Below, in pieces: positions 1 through 8,831 of a stretch of DNA of 64,000 nt. The stretch spans positions 94,879 to 158,878 of the forward strand of contig DATAUK010000050.1 in NCBI GenBank assembly GCA_036268295.1, given 5' to 3'. The number at the start of each line of letters is the position of its first letter. Position 1 is the stretch's first letter. The stretch is from DATAUK01 sp036268295 (GTDB lineage Bacteria; Actinomycetota; Actinomycetes; JAFAQI01). A program made the translations under genes and the position numbers. The notes under the pieces were generated by a model. The model searched no databases. It was not told the origin of the DNA and worked only from the letters and a program-made list of their open reading frames with translations.

Positions 1-894
1 ATGGACCGCATCGATCGCTTGCAGGCCGAAGCGGGTCGCCAGCACCCGGTCGTACGCCGTCGGAGTGCCGCCGCGCTGGACATGCCCAAGGACCGTCGCC
101 CGGGCCTCCTTGCCGGTCCGCGCCTCGATCTCGCGCTCGAGCAGCGCACCGATGCCGCCGAGGCGGGCATGCCCGAAAGCATCGACCCCATGATCGATCA
201 GTTCCATCGTTCCTTCAGCCGGCAGCGCGCCCTCGGCGACCACCACGATCGGCGAGTAGTGCGAGGCGAACCGGTGCTCGATGTAGGCGCAGACCTGCCC
301 GATGTCGAACGGCCGCTCCGGGATCAGGATCACGTTCGCACCGCCGGCCAACCCGGAGTGCAGCGCGATCCAGCCGGCGTGGCGTCCCATCACCTCGACG
401 ATCAGCACCCGGTGATGCGATTCGGCCGTCGTGTGCAGCCGGTCGATCGCGTCGACCGCGATCTGCACCGCGGTGTCGAAGCCGAACGTGTAGTCGGTCG
501 CGCCGAGATCGTTGTCGATCGTCTTCGGTACGCCGACAACGGACAGACCCTCGGCGGCCAGCCGGGTCGCGACGCCCAACGTGTCCTCGCCGCCGATGGC
601 GATCATCGCGTCGACCTTGAGCCCGGCGAGGTTCTCCCGGATCTGCTCGACGCCGCCGTCAACCTTGAGCGGGTTGGTTCGCGACGATCCCAGGATCGTG
701 CCGCCACGGGGAAGGATGCCGCGCGTGGCCGCCACATCCAAAGGCATCGTCAAGCCCTCGAGCGGCCCCTTCCAGCCATCTCGGAAGCCGACAAAGGAAT
801 GACCGTAGGTCTCGCTGCCCTTGCGGACTGCAGCGCGGATCACCGCGTTGAGCCCTGGGCAGTCTCCGCCTCCGGTGAGGACGCCGATCCGCAT
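1..894 (-). CDS. pfkA: 6-phosphofructokinase, C-terminus cut off by the window edge
   Basis: Phosphorylates fructose 6-phosphate to fructose 1,6-bisphosphate in glycolysis. The first 298 residues are visible; the family is about 340, so roughly 40 C-terminal residues lie outside. The N-terminus has the phosphate-donor loop GGGDCPGLN (residues 8-16). The donor-specificity segment reads GGEDT, where E. coli PfkA has GGDGS, and the active-site loop reads PKTIDND, where ATP enzymes usually have PGTIDND. Asp at position 104 and Lys at 124 (E. coli numbering) are the pattern linked to pyrophosphate-dependent enzymes such as the Amycolatopsis methanolica PFK, so the phosphoryl donor may be PPi. The ATG at 894 is the natural start because the family begins with MRIGVLTGG. 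It is divergent from the DUF1028 gene. Confidence 0.93.
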   Translation of the reverse strand, partial: MRIGVLTGGGDCPGLNAVIRAAVRKGSETYGHSFVGFRDGWKGPLEGLTMPLDVAATRGILPRGGTILGSSRTNPLKVDGGVEQIRENLAGLKVDAMIAIGGEDTLGVATRLAAEGLSVVGVPKTIDNDLGATDYTFGFDTAVQIAVDAIDRLHTTAESHHRVLIVEVMGRHAGWIALHSGLAGGANVILIPERPFDIGQVCAYIEHRFASHYSPIVVVAEGALPAEGTMELIDHGVDAFGHARLGGIGALLEREIEARTGKEARATVLGHVQRGGTPTAYDRVLATRFGLQAIDAVH

Positions 895-953
895 AGCCAA
901 AGCGTAGAGGCAGCGGGCGGCGCTGACAGGTGATCGACATAGGCTCCGGCGCT

Positions 954-1793
954 ATGACCTTCTCCATCGTGGCCACGGACGGCACCGCCTGGGGCGTCGC
1001 CGTCGCGTCGAAGTTCCTGGCTGTCGGCTCCGCCGTACCGGCCGCCAGAGCCGATGTCGGCGCGATCGCGACCCAGTCCTATGCGAATCTCGCCTACCGT
1101 CCCGACGGGCTGGCGCTGCTGGCGCAAGGAAGCACGGCCCAGGAGACGCTCGACGCGCTGACCGCGGCCGACGAGCAGCGGGCGCAGCGGCAGGCCGGGA
1201 TCGTTGACGGGCAGGGCGGCGCCGCGACCTTCACCGGCGACGAGTGCAACGCCTGGGCCGGCGGCGTGACCGGGGCGATCGAAGGCTTCGGCTACGCGAT
1301 TCAGGGCAACATCCTCACCGGCGCCGATGTCATCGACGCGATGCAGAAGGCGTGGCTCGGCAGCGACCCACAGGCACCATTCGCCCGGCGGCTACTCGCC
1401 GCGTTATTCGCCGGTGACACCGCCGGCGGCGACAGCCGCGGCCGGCAGAGCGCAGCGCTGCTCGTGGTGACCGAAGGCGGTGGGTACGGCGGGCAGGGCG
1501 ACGTCTCGGTGGACCTGCGTGTCGACGACCACGAACGCCCGATCCCCGAGCTGATCCGGCTGCTCGACATCCACGACGTGTTCTTCTCGCCCAACGACCC
1601 CGACGAGGCGCTCCCGCTCGAGGGCGCCGTTGCCGAGGAGGTCCGCCATCGCCTCACCCGGCTCGGCCACGGCGACGCCGACCTCGACCGCGCCCTGGCC
1701 GGCTGGGCCGGAGTCGAGAACCTCGAGGAGCGACTCGTCGCCGACAAGATCGATCCGGTCGTTCTCGAGATGCTGCGCCAAAAGTCGCCGTGA
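954..1793 (+). CDS. DUF1028 family protein (putative Ntn-type hydrolase)
   Basis: About 279 residues, matching the full length of DUF1028 proteins, which are predicted Ntn-hydrolase-like enzymes of unknown substrate. The protein starts MTFSIVA. Family members conserve Thr2, which would become the N-terminal nucleophile after Met removal. That argues for the ATG at 954 rather than the in-frame GTG at 930, which would bury it. Conserved family features are the ATQSYAN segment near residue 40 and the GGYGG segment near 180. The stop overlaps the start of the glycerol kinase gene (GTGA), so the two are probably translationally coupled. No role in glycerol metabolism is established; the coupling is all the sequence shows. 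Confidence 0.85.
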   Translation: MTFSIVATDGTAWGVAVASKFLAVGSAVPAARADVGAIATQSYANLAYRPDGLALLAQGSTAQETLDALTAADEQRAQRQAGIVDGQGGAATFTGDECNAWAGGVTGAIEGFGYAIQGNILTGADVIDAMQKAWLGSDPQAPFARRLLAALFAGDTAGGDSRGRQSAALLVVTEGGGYGGQGDVSVDLRVDDHERPIPELIRLLDIHDVFFSPNDPDEALPLEGAVAEEVRHRLTRLGHGDADLDRALAGWAGVENLEERLVADKIDPVVLEMLRQKSP

Positions 1794-3328
1794 CGATCCT
1801 GGCCATCGACGCCGGCACGACCGGCGTGACGGCTCTCATCGTCACGGCCGACGGGCAGATCGCCGCCCGCGGTTACCAGGAGTTCGCGCAGCACTTCCCC
1901 CAGCCGGGGTGGGTCGAGCACGCTCCCGAGGAGATCTGGCAGGCAACGCTGGCTGCCGGCCGGACCGCGATCGATGCCCACAGCGGTGACGCACCGACCG
2001 CCATCGGCATCACGAATCAGCGCGAGACCGCCGTGCTGTGGGACCGCGAGACGCTCGCGGCGCCGCGACGCGCGGTTGTCTGGCAGGACCGGCGTACCGC
2101 TGAGATCTGCGACCGGCTCAAGTCCGCCGGACACGAAGCCCGGGTCGCGGAGCTCACCGGGTTGCGACTCGACCCGTACTTCACCGGCACGAAGCTGACC
2201 TGGCTCGCCGAGCACGATCCCGACGCGTGGTCGGGCGTCATGGCCGGCCGGGTGGCCGTCGGCACCGTCGACTCCTACCTCATCGCCCGCCTCACCGCCG
2301 GCCGCGTCCATGCCACCGATCCGAGCAACGCCAGCCGAACCCTGCTCTTCGACATTCATGCCGGTGGCTGGAGCGACGAGCTCTGCGGGCTGCTCAACGT
2401 GCCGAGAGCAGCACTTCCCGAGGTACGCCGATCAAGCGGCGACTTCGGGCGATCCGACTCGGACGCCTTCCTCGGCCTCGACCTGCCGATCGCCGGGGTC
2501 GCCGGTGACCAGCAGGCCGCATTGTTCGGCCAGGCCTGCTTTGGTGACGGCGAGAGCAAGTGCACGTATGGCACCGGGTCGTTCATCCTCGTCAATACCG
2601 GCGAGACCGCTGTACGGTCCGACGCCGGCTTGCTGACCACGGTGGCCTGGGATATCGGCGACGGGCCGGTCTACGCCCTCGAAGGCGCGATCTTCGTCAC
2701 CGGCGCCGCGGTGCAGTGGTTGCGCGACGGACTCGGAATCATCAGCAACGCCAGCGAAACCGAAGCGGTCGCCCGCACTGTCAGCGACTCCGACGGGGTT
2801 GTCTTCGTCCCGGCCTTGACCGGCCTCGGCGCACCTCATTGGGACCCGCAGGCGCGCGGGACTATCACCGGCATCACCCGCGGCACCACCCGCGCCCACC
2901 TCGTCCGCGCGACGCTGGAAGCGATCTCCTTCGAGGTGCGGGACGTGGTCGACGTGATGACCCGCGATGCCGGCATCAACCTGCCAGAGCTCTCGGTCGA
3001 CGGCGGCGCGGCCGCCAACGACCTGCTGTGCCAGCTTCAAGCGACCCAGCTGCAGGTGCCGGTCCGCCGGCCACTGGTTGCCGAGACGACGGCGCTCGGC
3101 GCGGCCTTTCTGGCCGGCCTGGCGTCGGGTGTGTGGTCGAGCACCGACGAGCTGCGCGACACCTGGCGCCTCGACCGTCGCTTCGAGCCGGCCGAGCGCG
3201 ACGACGCCGGCTACGACCGCTGGCTCGACGCGGTACGTCGCACCCGAACCCCAGCGTCGGAGGACAAACCGCCGATCCGGTTGCAAGGACAGCTCGGCGG
3301 CGACTGCCGTATCGAGCCCGACGGATGA
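1790..3328 (+). CDS. glpK: Glycerol kinase
   Basis: FGGY-family kinase converting glycerol and ATP to sn-glycerol 3-phosphate, in the cytosol. 512 residues, slightly longer than the usual 500 because of a divergent tail. The N-terminal ATP loop DAGTTG (residues 7-12), the glycerol-binding NQRET and WQDRRT segments (about 76-102), GDQQAALFGQ near residue 240 carrying the catalytic Asp, and the GTGSF phosphate loop near 265 are all present. The GTG start at 1790 overlaps the DUF1028 stop. No glpF or glpD lies beside it. FGGY kinases for other polyols share this fold, but the glycerol-contact motifs support GlpK. Confidence 0.93.
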   Translation: MTILAIDAGTTGVTALIVTADGQIAARGYQEFAQHFPQPGWVEHAPEEIWQATLAAGRTAIDAHSGDAPTAIGITNQRETAVLWDRETLAAPRRAVVWQDRRTAEICDRLKSAGHEARVAELTGLRLDPYFTGTKLTWLAEHDPDAWSGVMAGRVAVGTVDSYLIARLTAGRVHATDPSNASRTLLFDIHAGGWSDELCGLLNVPRAALPEVRRSSGDFGRSDSDAFLGLDLPIAGVAGDQQAALFGQACFGDGESKCTYGTGSFILVNTGETAVRSDAGLLTTVAWDIGDGPVYALEGAIFVTGAAVQWLRDGLGIISNASETEAVARTVSDSDGVVFVPALTGLGAPHWDPQARGTITGITRGTTRAHLVRATLEAISFEVRDVVDVMTRDAGINLPELSVDGGAAANDLLCQLQATQLQVPVRRPLVAETTALGAAFLAGLASGVWSSTDELRDTWRLDRRFEPAERDDAGYDRWLDAVRRTRTPASEDKPPIRLQGQLGGDCRIEPDG

Positions 3329-3361
3329 CGCAGCGGGTCGCAGCCGATCAGCGCGCCGGGG

Positions 3362-4108
3362 TCAGGAAGCTTTGCGCTCGGTGGCGTACGGCGAGTCCGA
3401 GACCAGCGACTCGCGGGCCGCGGCGTGCGCGTCGGCGATGTCTTCCTTCGCCTTGGTGGCGTAGGTGTCGACGTACTCCTGGCCGGAGAGCTGCATCAGC
3501 TCATACATGATCTCGTCGGTGATCGACCGCAGCACGAAGCGGTCGTCCTCCATGCCCGCGTAGCGAGAGAAGTCCAGCGGCTTGCCGATCCGCATGCCGA
3601 CCCGCATGATCTTCGGCACGATCTGGCCGGGCGGCTGGATGTCGAAGGTGTTGATCATCGCGACCGGGATGACCGGCACCCCCGCTTCGAGCGCCATCCG
3701 GGCAATGCCGGTCTTGCCGCGGTAGAGCCGGGCGTCCGGCGACCGGGTGCCCTCCGGGTAGATGCCGAGCAGCTCACCGCGCTTGAGGATCGCCACCCCG
3801 GCCTTGAGTGCCGCTTCGCTCGCCCGCCCGCCGGCGCGGTCGACCGGCACCTGGTTGATGCCCTTGAAGAACGCCGCCGTCAGCTTGCCCTTGATGCCGC
3901 GGCCGGTGAAGTAGTCACCCTTGGCGAGAAAGGTCACCCGGCGCCTCATCTCCATCGGCATGAAGAACGAGTCCGAGAACGAGAGGTGGTTGCTGGCGAG
4001 GATCGCGCCGCCGGTTTCCGGGACGTTGTCCATCCCCTCGACCCAAGGCCGGAACAACGCTTTGAGGACCGGACCGACGGCAATGTGCTTCAGGAACCAA
4101 TAGAACAT
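3362..4108 (-). CDS. plsC: 1-acyl-sn-glycerol-3-phosphate acyltransferase (PlsC family)
   Basis: Transfers an acyl chain to lysophosphatidate, making phosphatidate for membrane lipids; peripheral or integral inner-membrane enzyme. About 248 residues. Catalytic motif I is NHLSFSD (NHxxxxD), motif II is the GINQVPVDR region, motif III is EGTRS and motif IV is VPVIPVAM. I chose the ATG at 4108 because a strong AGGGAGGT ribosome site lies about 9 bases upstream; the further-upstream GTG at 4129 falls inside that site. It sits divergent from the esterase gene and corresponds, from memory, to Rv2182c in M. tuberculosis, next to the ArsA/fadD/pimB group. Confidence 0.92.
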   Translation of the reverse strand: MFYWFLKHIAVGPVLKALFRPWVEGMDNVPETGGAILASNHLSFSDSFFMPMEMRRRVTFLAKGDYFTGRGIKGKLTAAFFKGINQVPVDRAGGRASEAALKAGVAILKRGELLGIYPEGTRSPDARLYRGKTGIARMALEAGVPVIPVAMINTFDIQPPGQIVPKIMRVGMRIGKPLDFSRYAGMEDDRFVLRSITDEIMYELMQLSGQEYVDTYATKAKEDIADAHAAARESLVSDSPYATERKAS

Positions 4109-4255
4109 CCCGCCTGACCTCCCTCCCACTCAGCATCCGCCGTGATTGTGAAGCCCGTGTGAGCGTGACCCTAAGCAGCACCGCCACCTGACGGCAATCC
4201 TGGCGTCGGTATGACGATCTTAGTGCGAACGGAAATATCGGTCACCTAGCATCGG

Positions 4256-5029
4256 GTGGTGGCCACCAATGCCCCCAGCGGCACCACCTCGTTCGGCGCG
4301 GACGCCCTGCCGTACGCCGCCGACGTTGGGCCGATCGGTGCGGTCCTGTGCCACGGCTTCACCGGGATGCCGGGCAGCATGCGGCCCTGGGCCGAGGGCC
4401 TTGCGGCCGCCGGGCTTACGGTCAGAGTGCCGCTGCTTCCCGGCCACGGCACCCGCTGGCAGGACGCCAACCAGGTGGGCTGGGAAGACTGGTATGCCGA
4501 GCTCGAGCGAGCGGTCGATGAGGTCCGTGCCCGTTGTCGCCGGACCTTCGTCATGGGCCTGTCGATGGGCGGCACGCTGGTCACCCGCCTCGCCGAGCAG
4601 CGCGGCAGTGACATCTCCGGCGTCGTTGTCGTGAACGGCTCGCTGTTCACGACCCGCAAGGACGCCAAGCTGCTGCCGTTGCTACGCCGCGTGGTGCCCT
4701 CGCTCCCGCCGATCGGCAGCGACATCAAAAAGGCTGGCGTGAGCGAGCCCGCCTACGACCGGCTGCCGGTCAAGGCCGCCTGGCAGCTCTCGAAGCTCTG
4801 GGCGCTCACCAATGCCGATCTGGCGAGCCTTACGCAGCCGCTGCTCGTGATGACCAGCCGCGAAGACCACGTCGTCGAGCCGGAGAACTCCGAGCGGCTG
4901 ATGACCGGCACCGGCTCGAACGACAAGCGACAGCTCTGGCTCGAGGACAGTTTCCATGTCGCGACGCTCGACAACGACCTGCCGGTCATCATCGACGAGT
5001 CGCTCGCTTTCATCCAGGCTCATTCGTAG
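4256..5029 (+). CDS. Alpha/beta hydrolase, carboxylesterase / monoacylglycerol-lipase type
   Basis: About 257 residues with a complete alpha/beta hydrolase layout: oxyanion loop CHGFTG (residues 32-37), nucleophile elbow GLSMGG (Ser near 104), a probable acid in SREDHV (Asp near 204) and a terminal His in DSFHVAT near 233. The short size, the CHGFTG loop and GLSMGG resemble Est30-type carboxylesterases and monoglyceride lipases, so a lipid ester substrate fits its position next to plsC. Two consecutive GTG codons (4256, 4259) are possible starts. No signal peptide is visible. The next gene begins 9 bases downstream, suggesting co-transcription. Confidence 0.8.
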   Translation: MVATNAPSGTTSFGADALPYAADVGPIGAVLCHGFTGMPGSMRPWAEGLAAAGLTVRVPLLPGHGTRWQDANQVGWEDWYAELERAVDEVRARCRRTFVMGLSMGGTLVTRLAEQRGSDISGVVVVNGSLFTTRKDAKLLPLLRRVVPSLPPIGSDIKKAGVSEPAYDRLPVKAAWQLSKLWALTNADLASLTQPLLVMTSREDHVVEPENSERLMTGTGSNDKRQLWLEDSFHVATLDNDLPVIIDESLAFIQAHS

Positions 5030-5038
5030 GAGGCTGGA

Positions 5039-5794
5039 GTGGTGGAGTACGGCCAGGGACCGCGATCAGGCTCGCGCGACAACGGGCTGCGCTGCGCCGG
5101 CTACGTCGCGGTGGGCGATCTCGACCCGCGGGTTGCCGACGCCCTGCTCGATACGCTGCGCTCCGAAGGCATTGCGGCGTACGTCGTCCCGAGTCCCCGC
5201 GCCCAAGGTGGCTGGCTGGAAGTCACCACGCCGGGTCAGCTGACCGATCGGCTCTACGCCGACGCCGAGCGCGCCACCCGCGCCGGTGAGCTCCTGACCC
5301 AGGAGCACGACGACGCAGGTGGCGTCGCGACGCCACCGACGCCAGCGGTGCCGCCGGGACCGGAAACCGTCCCGCCACCTTCGTTGTTGGACGGTGAGGC
5401 TCGGCCGGAGATCGACTTCGAGTCGGCGTGGAACCAACTGCTCGGATCGTTGCAGTCGACCGCGAGCTCGCCGACGAGACCGTGGCCCGCAAGCGAAGAG
5501 GTGGAGTCGGGCGCGTACGCCCCGGCGAGCTCCGGGACGCTCGACGAAGACCCGATGCTCGACGAGCACTTCGTGCCACCGCCGCCGCCGCCGCTGCCCA
5601 AACTGCGCAAGGAAACCGTCGTCGCCCTGCTCGCGATCCTCGGCGGACTGCTCCTGCTGATCACCAATTTCGACGGCGGGGACCTGGTCTGGCTCGCGAT
5701 CCTCGCCATCCTGGCCGGTGCCGGCATGCTGGTGTGGAACGTCAAGGACGGTCCGCCGCGTGACTCCGACGGCGATGACGGCGCGGTCGTCTGA
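5039..5794 (+). CDS. Actinobacterial membrane protein with C-terminal hairpin of two TM segments
   Basis: About 251 residues, function unknown. The N-terminal 90 residues look like a small folded domain (GYVAVGDLDP... region). Residues 95-185 are Pro/Ser/Glu-rich and probably disordered, including a run of six prolines near 178. Two hydrophobic helices follow (about 195-210 and 216-232), then a short acidic tail. A perfect AGGAGG at 5028-5033 precedes two adjacent GTG codons (5039 and 5042); either could be used. It follows the esterase gene by 9 bases. Comparable proteins sit next to such hydrolases in other actinomycetes, but I know of no assigned role. Confidence 0.7.
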   Translation: MVEYGQGPRSGSRDNGLRCAGYVAVGDLDPRVADALLDTLRSEGIAAYVVPSPRAQGGWLEVTTPGQLTDRLYADAERATRAGELLTQEHDDAGGVATPPTPAVPPGPETVPPPSLLDGEARPEIDFESAWNQLLGSLQSTASSPTRPWPASEEVESGAYAPASSGTLDEDPMLDEHFVPPPPPPLPKLRKETVVALLAILGGLLLLITNFDGGDLVWLAILAILAGAGMLVWNVKDGPPRDSDGDDGAVV

Positions 5795-5831
5795 CCGGGG
5801 CGGGCAAACCGGGTCATCTAAAGTCGTTCGG

Positions 5832-7064
5832 ATGCAGGTCACCGAAGCAGTGGAGATCAGCGGCCACCTGATGGACTCCGGCGTACTTGCCCGGATCCTC
5901 GACGACGTCCTGGACTACGGCGGGGACTACACCGTCGACCGGATCGACCTCGGCCGCGCCCACGAGGACGAGTCGCACGCCGTGATCGTCGTCGGAGCCG
6001 ACAGCAACGATCAGCTGTCGCGAATCCTGATGCGGCTACAAGTGCACGGCGTCAACCAGGTCGATCCCGGCGAGGCCGCGACCCGCCCGGCGCCTGGCGA
6101 CGGCGTCTTTCCCGACGATTTCTACTCGACGACCAACCTGGAGACCGTGGTACGGATCGACGGCCAGTGGGTGCCGGTCGAACAGCCTGAGATGGACTGC
6201 GGCCTACTGGTCGCGGGTTCGCGGGTCCGGACCGTCCCGGTCAGTGACGTCAACGAGGGCGACGCGATCGTTTGCGGTGCGAGCGGGGTCCGCGTCGTGC
6301 TCCCGGTGCGGGAGCACAAGAAGCTCGAGGGTGACTTCGAGTTCATGAGTTCGTCGGTCTCGAGTGAGAAGCCGCAGGCTCTGCTGGTCCGCCAGATCGC
6401 CGAACGGATGCGGGAGGTCAAAAGCGAAGGCACCCGGATCCTGTGGGTGGCCGGCCCGGCCGTCGTCCACACCGGCGCCGCGGCGCCGATGGTTGCACTC
6501 GTTCAGCACGGCTGGGTCGATGTGCTGTTCAGCGGAAACGCGTTGGCAACGCACGACATCGAGTCGTCCATCTTCGGTACGTCGCTCGGCGTCGACCTCA
6601 CCGCCGGCGTCGGGGTAGCGCACGGCCATGAGCACCACATCCGTGCGATCAACGCAATCCGCGCCGCCGGGTCGATCAAAGAGGCGGTCGACACCGGAGT
6701 GCTCGCCGGCGGCGTCATGCACGCGTTGGTCGAGGCCGGCAAGCCGTTCGTCCTGGTCGGCTCGGTACGCGACGACGGCCCGCTCCCCGACGTCTATACC
6801 GACGTCATCGAAGGCCAGCGCGCGATGCGCGCCCAGCTGCCCGGCGTCGGCTTCGCGATCATGGTTGCGACCATGCTCCACTCGATCGCGACCGGAAACC
6901 TGCTCCCGGCCTCGGTGCCGCTGATCGCCGTCGACATCAACCCGGCGACGGTTACCAAGCTCGCCGACCGCGGGAGCGCCCAGGCAGTCGGCATCGTCAC
7001 CGACATCGGCCTGTTCCTGGAGCAGTTGGCGTACGACCTCGTCCCGGGCTACACACGCGATTGA
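5832..7064 (+). CDS. TIGR00300 family protein (LOR/SDH domain; ornithine cyclodeaminase-like)
   Basis: 410 residues, the normal length for TIGR00300 proteins. The N-terminal LOR/SDH conserved region covers about residues 1-100 (GHLMDSG and GGDY segments), and an NAD-binding Rossmann-like C-terminal half includes a glycine-rich VGVAHGHEHH stretch near 260. Archaeal members (MMP1218 type) convert ornithine to proline. Cyanobacterial ArgZ/AgrE carries this module behind an arginine-dihydrolase domain, which is absent here. The activity is therefore best stated as probable ornithine cyclodeaminase. The ATG at 5832 is 37 bases after the previous gene. A carbamate kinase gene lies 0.8 kb away on the other strand. 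Confidence 0.78.
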   Translation: MQVTEAVEISGHLMDSGVLARILDDVLDYGGDYTVDRIDLGRAHEDESHAVIVVGADSNDQLSRILMRLQVHGVNQVDPGEAATRPAPGDGVFPDDFYSTTNLETVVRIDGQWVPVEQPEMDCGLLVAGSRVRTVPVSDVNEGDAIVCGASGVRVVLPVREHKKLEGDFEFMSSSVSSEKPQALLVRQIAERMREVKSEGTRILWVAGPAVVHTGAAAPMVALVQHGWVDVLFSGNALATHDIESSIFGTSLGVDLTAGVGVAHGHEHHIRAINAIRAAGSIKEAVDTGVLAGGVMHALVEAGKPFVLVGSVRDDGPLPDVYTDVIEGQRAMRAQLPGVGFAIMVATMLHSIATGNLLPASVPLIAVDINPATVTKLADRGSAQAVGIVTDIGLFLEQLAYDLVPGYTRD

Positions 7065-7143
7065 TTCGCGTCGCGTAGCCGGTCAAAGTCAGAAGCGGCA
7101 GTTAATCAGCGACTTAGGTGACGCCTCCAATTTGCGGTGGATA

Positions 7144-7179
7144 TCCGGTTTGCGCCCGCGTTCGCCGGCGAGAACCGGA
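7144..7179. terminator. Candidate hairpin between convergent genes
   Basis: In the 181-base gap between the converging TIGR00300 and EEP genes, TCCGGTT (7144-7150) pairs with AACCGGA (7173-7179). An inner CGCC/GGCG pairing is possible. No U-tract follows, which is common for actinobacterial terminators. The rest of the gap shows no gene. Confidence 0.4.
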
Positions 7180-7245
7180 CACCGGCCTCGAAACCGGGCA
7201 CAAGTGCCAGTTCCCCCGCCAGAGCCGCCGTTGAACTTGAGCCGA

Positions 7246-7875
7246 CTAGGCCAGCCCGAGTACGGCGAGGACGCCCTGAGGTTGACCGCCCGCGCCACCG
7301 CCAACCGCCTCACAAGACACCACCGAGAGCGACCGATCGGCGAACAGCGCCGGCCCAGTTGCGGGCGCAGCGAGGCAGCACGGCCAGCGCTCGGCTACCT
7401 CGTCGAACACCGGCTGGCCCGGTCCCTCGTTGAGGATGCCGCCGACCACGAGCGGCACCGTCGAGCCGGCTGACAGCGCCGAGACGAGTGCCGGAAGCTG
7501 CAGCCGGCGTTCGCCCGCGTCCGCGCCCAGCTGCATCGACGCGACCCGCGACATCACGCCACCGGACCGCACGGTGGCTGCAGAGATGGCGCTCTCCAGG
7601 CGTCTGGATTCCTTTGTCAGCAACGAAAATGACGTATCCACCACATCGACCCGAAGCGCTGTCATCACGCACAACCCGCCGGGCCGGTCGGCGGTCGCGA
7701 CGACCAGCCCGCAGACCCGCGCGATCGCGGCGCGCTTGGAACGCCAGCGCAAGAACTGAGGCGCGGCCTGCACCAGCAACACATCCGGCACGCACGACCG
7801 GACGAACTCGCCCAACGCCTCGATGCCGGCCCCGCTCGATCCCACCGACAGCGTCATCACCCGTAGCTCGCTCAT
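7246..7875 (-). CDS. Endonuclease/exonuclease/phosphatase-like protein with degenerate active site
   Basis: 209 residues. The pattern of an N-terminal strand ending in a VMTL segment, then PDVLLVQAAP, a CVMT strand in the middle and GGILNE near residue 143 follows the EEP (DNase I-like) fold of small actinobacterial proteins. The metal-binding Glu that normally follows Gln in the second motif (LQE) is replaced by Ala, and the GDFN motif appears as GGILN, without its Asp. The protein may therefore be catalytically dead or use other residues. The start ATG overlaps the carbamate kinase stop by 4 bases (ATGA). It is the last gene of the ArsA-glk-arcC operon. Confidence 0.6.
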   Translation of the reverse strand: MSELRVMTLSVGSSGAGIEALGEFVRSCVPDVLLVQAAPQFLRWRSKRAAIARVCGLVVATADRPGGLCVMTALRVDVVDTSFSLLTKESRRLESAISAATVRSGGVMSRVASMQLGADAGERRLQLPALVSALSAGSTVPLVVGGILNEGPGQPVFDEVAERWPCCLAAPATGPALFADRSLSVVSCEAVGGGAGGQPQGVLAVLGLA

Positions 7876-8831
7876 CCCGACTCCGATCCGAGCGCCACGA
7901 ACACGGTTCCGGCGTCCCCGAACACCACATCCCGGGCAGCGCCCAACGAGCCGATGACGGCGCGCCGGCCGCCCGCAGTCACGAAGTCGACACAGGCCCG
8001 CACCTTCGGTCCCATCGAGCCGTCTGGAAACTCCCCCGCCTCGAGCAGCGACTCGGCCGCTGCGGCCGTCAGCCGGGTCAGATCACGAGCTGACGGTGTG
8101 CCGAAGCCGATCTGGACCCGAGAGATCTCGGTGAGGATCACCAGCTGGTCGGCATCAATGAGCAACGCAAGCCGCGCGGCCGTCAGGTCCTTGTCGATCA
8201 CTGCCTCCACGCCGTGAAACGCACCCTCGAGCTCAACAACCGGGACGCCGCCACCGCCGGCGGCGACGACAACGTGACCGGCTTCGACGATCTGACGCAG
8301 CGGCTCGGCTTCGACGATCCGCAGCGGCGCCGGCGACGGCACCACCCGACGCCATCGGCTGTCGGGCATAACCCGGAAGACATAGCCGGTCTGATGCGCG
8401 ATCTGGCGGGCGCCGGCCCGGTCGTAGGCCGGCCCGACCGGCTTGGTCGGGCGTCGAAACGCCGGGTCGCGGCCGTCGACGACGACCTGAGTCACCAGAC
8501 ACAGCGCCCGAGCGCTCAACCCGCGTCGAGCCATCGCGCCATCGAGGGTCTGCGCCAGCAGGTAGCCGATCTGGCCCTGGCTCTGGGCGCCGCAGACGTC
8601 CATCGGCATCGGCGGCACCTGCGCGGCGGCGTACTCCTGTTGAAGCAGAATGCGGCCGACCTGCGGTCCGTTGCCGTGCGTCACGACCAGGCTGACGCCT
8701 TGCTCGACCAGGTCGGCGAGTGACTCGGCGGTGGCTTCGAGCGCAGCGCGCATCTCGTGGACGTCACCGGTGCCGCCCGAAGGGCTCAGGGCGTTGCCGC
8801 CGAGGGCCACGACGACCCGTTGGGGGGTCAT
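7872..8831 (-). CDS. arcC: Carbamate kinase
   Basis: Amino-acid-kinase family enzyme interconverting carbamoyl phosphate plus ADP with carbamate plus ATP. 319 residues, the usual length. Seen: the VVALGGNAL phosphate loop (residues 6-14), THGNGPQVG near 52, the DVCGAQSQGQIGY substrate segment near 78, AAGGGGVPV near 194, IDKDLTAA near 213 and GSMGPKV near 271. Both ends overlap neighbours by 4 bases (glucokinase upstream, EEP protein downstream). There is no arginine deiminase or catabolic ornithine transcarbamylase here, so the carbamoyl-phosphate source is not explained locally; the nearby TIGR00300 enzyme is the only arginine/ornithine-related gene. Confidence 0.93.
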   Translation of the reverse strand: MTPQRVVVALGGNALSPSGGTGDVHEMRAALEATAESLADLVEQGVSLVVTHGNGPQVGRILLQQEYAAAQVPPMPMDVCGAQSQGQIGYLLAQTLDGAMARRGLSARALCLVTQVVVDGRDPAFRRPTKPVGPAYDRAGARQIAHQTGYVFRVMPDSRWRRVVPSPAPLRIVEAEPLRQIVEAGHVVVAAGGGGVPVVELEGAFHGVEAVIDKDLTAARLALLIDADQLVILTEISRVQIGFGTPSARDLTRLTAAAAESLLEAGEFPDGSMGPKVRACVDFVTAGGRRAVIGSLGAARDVVFGDAGTVFVALGSESG

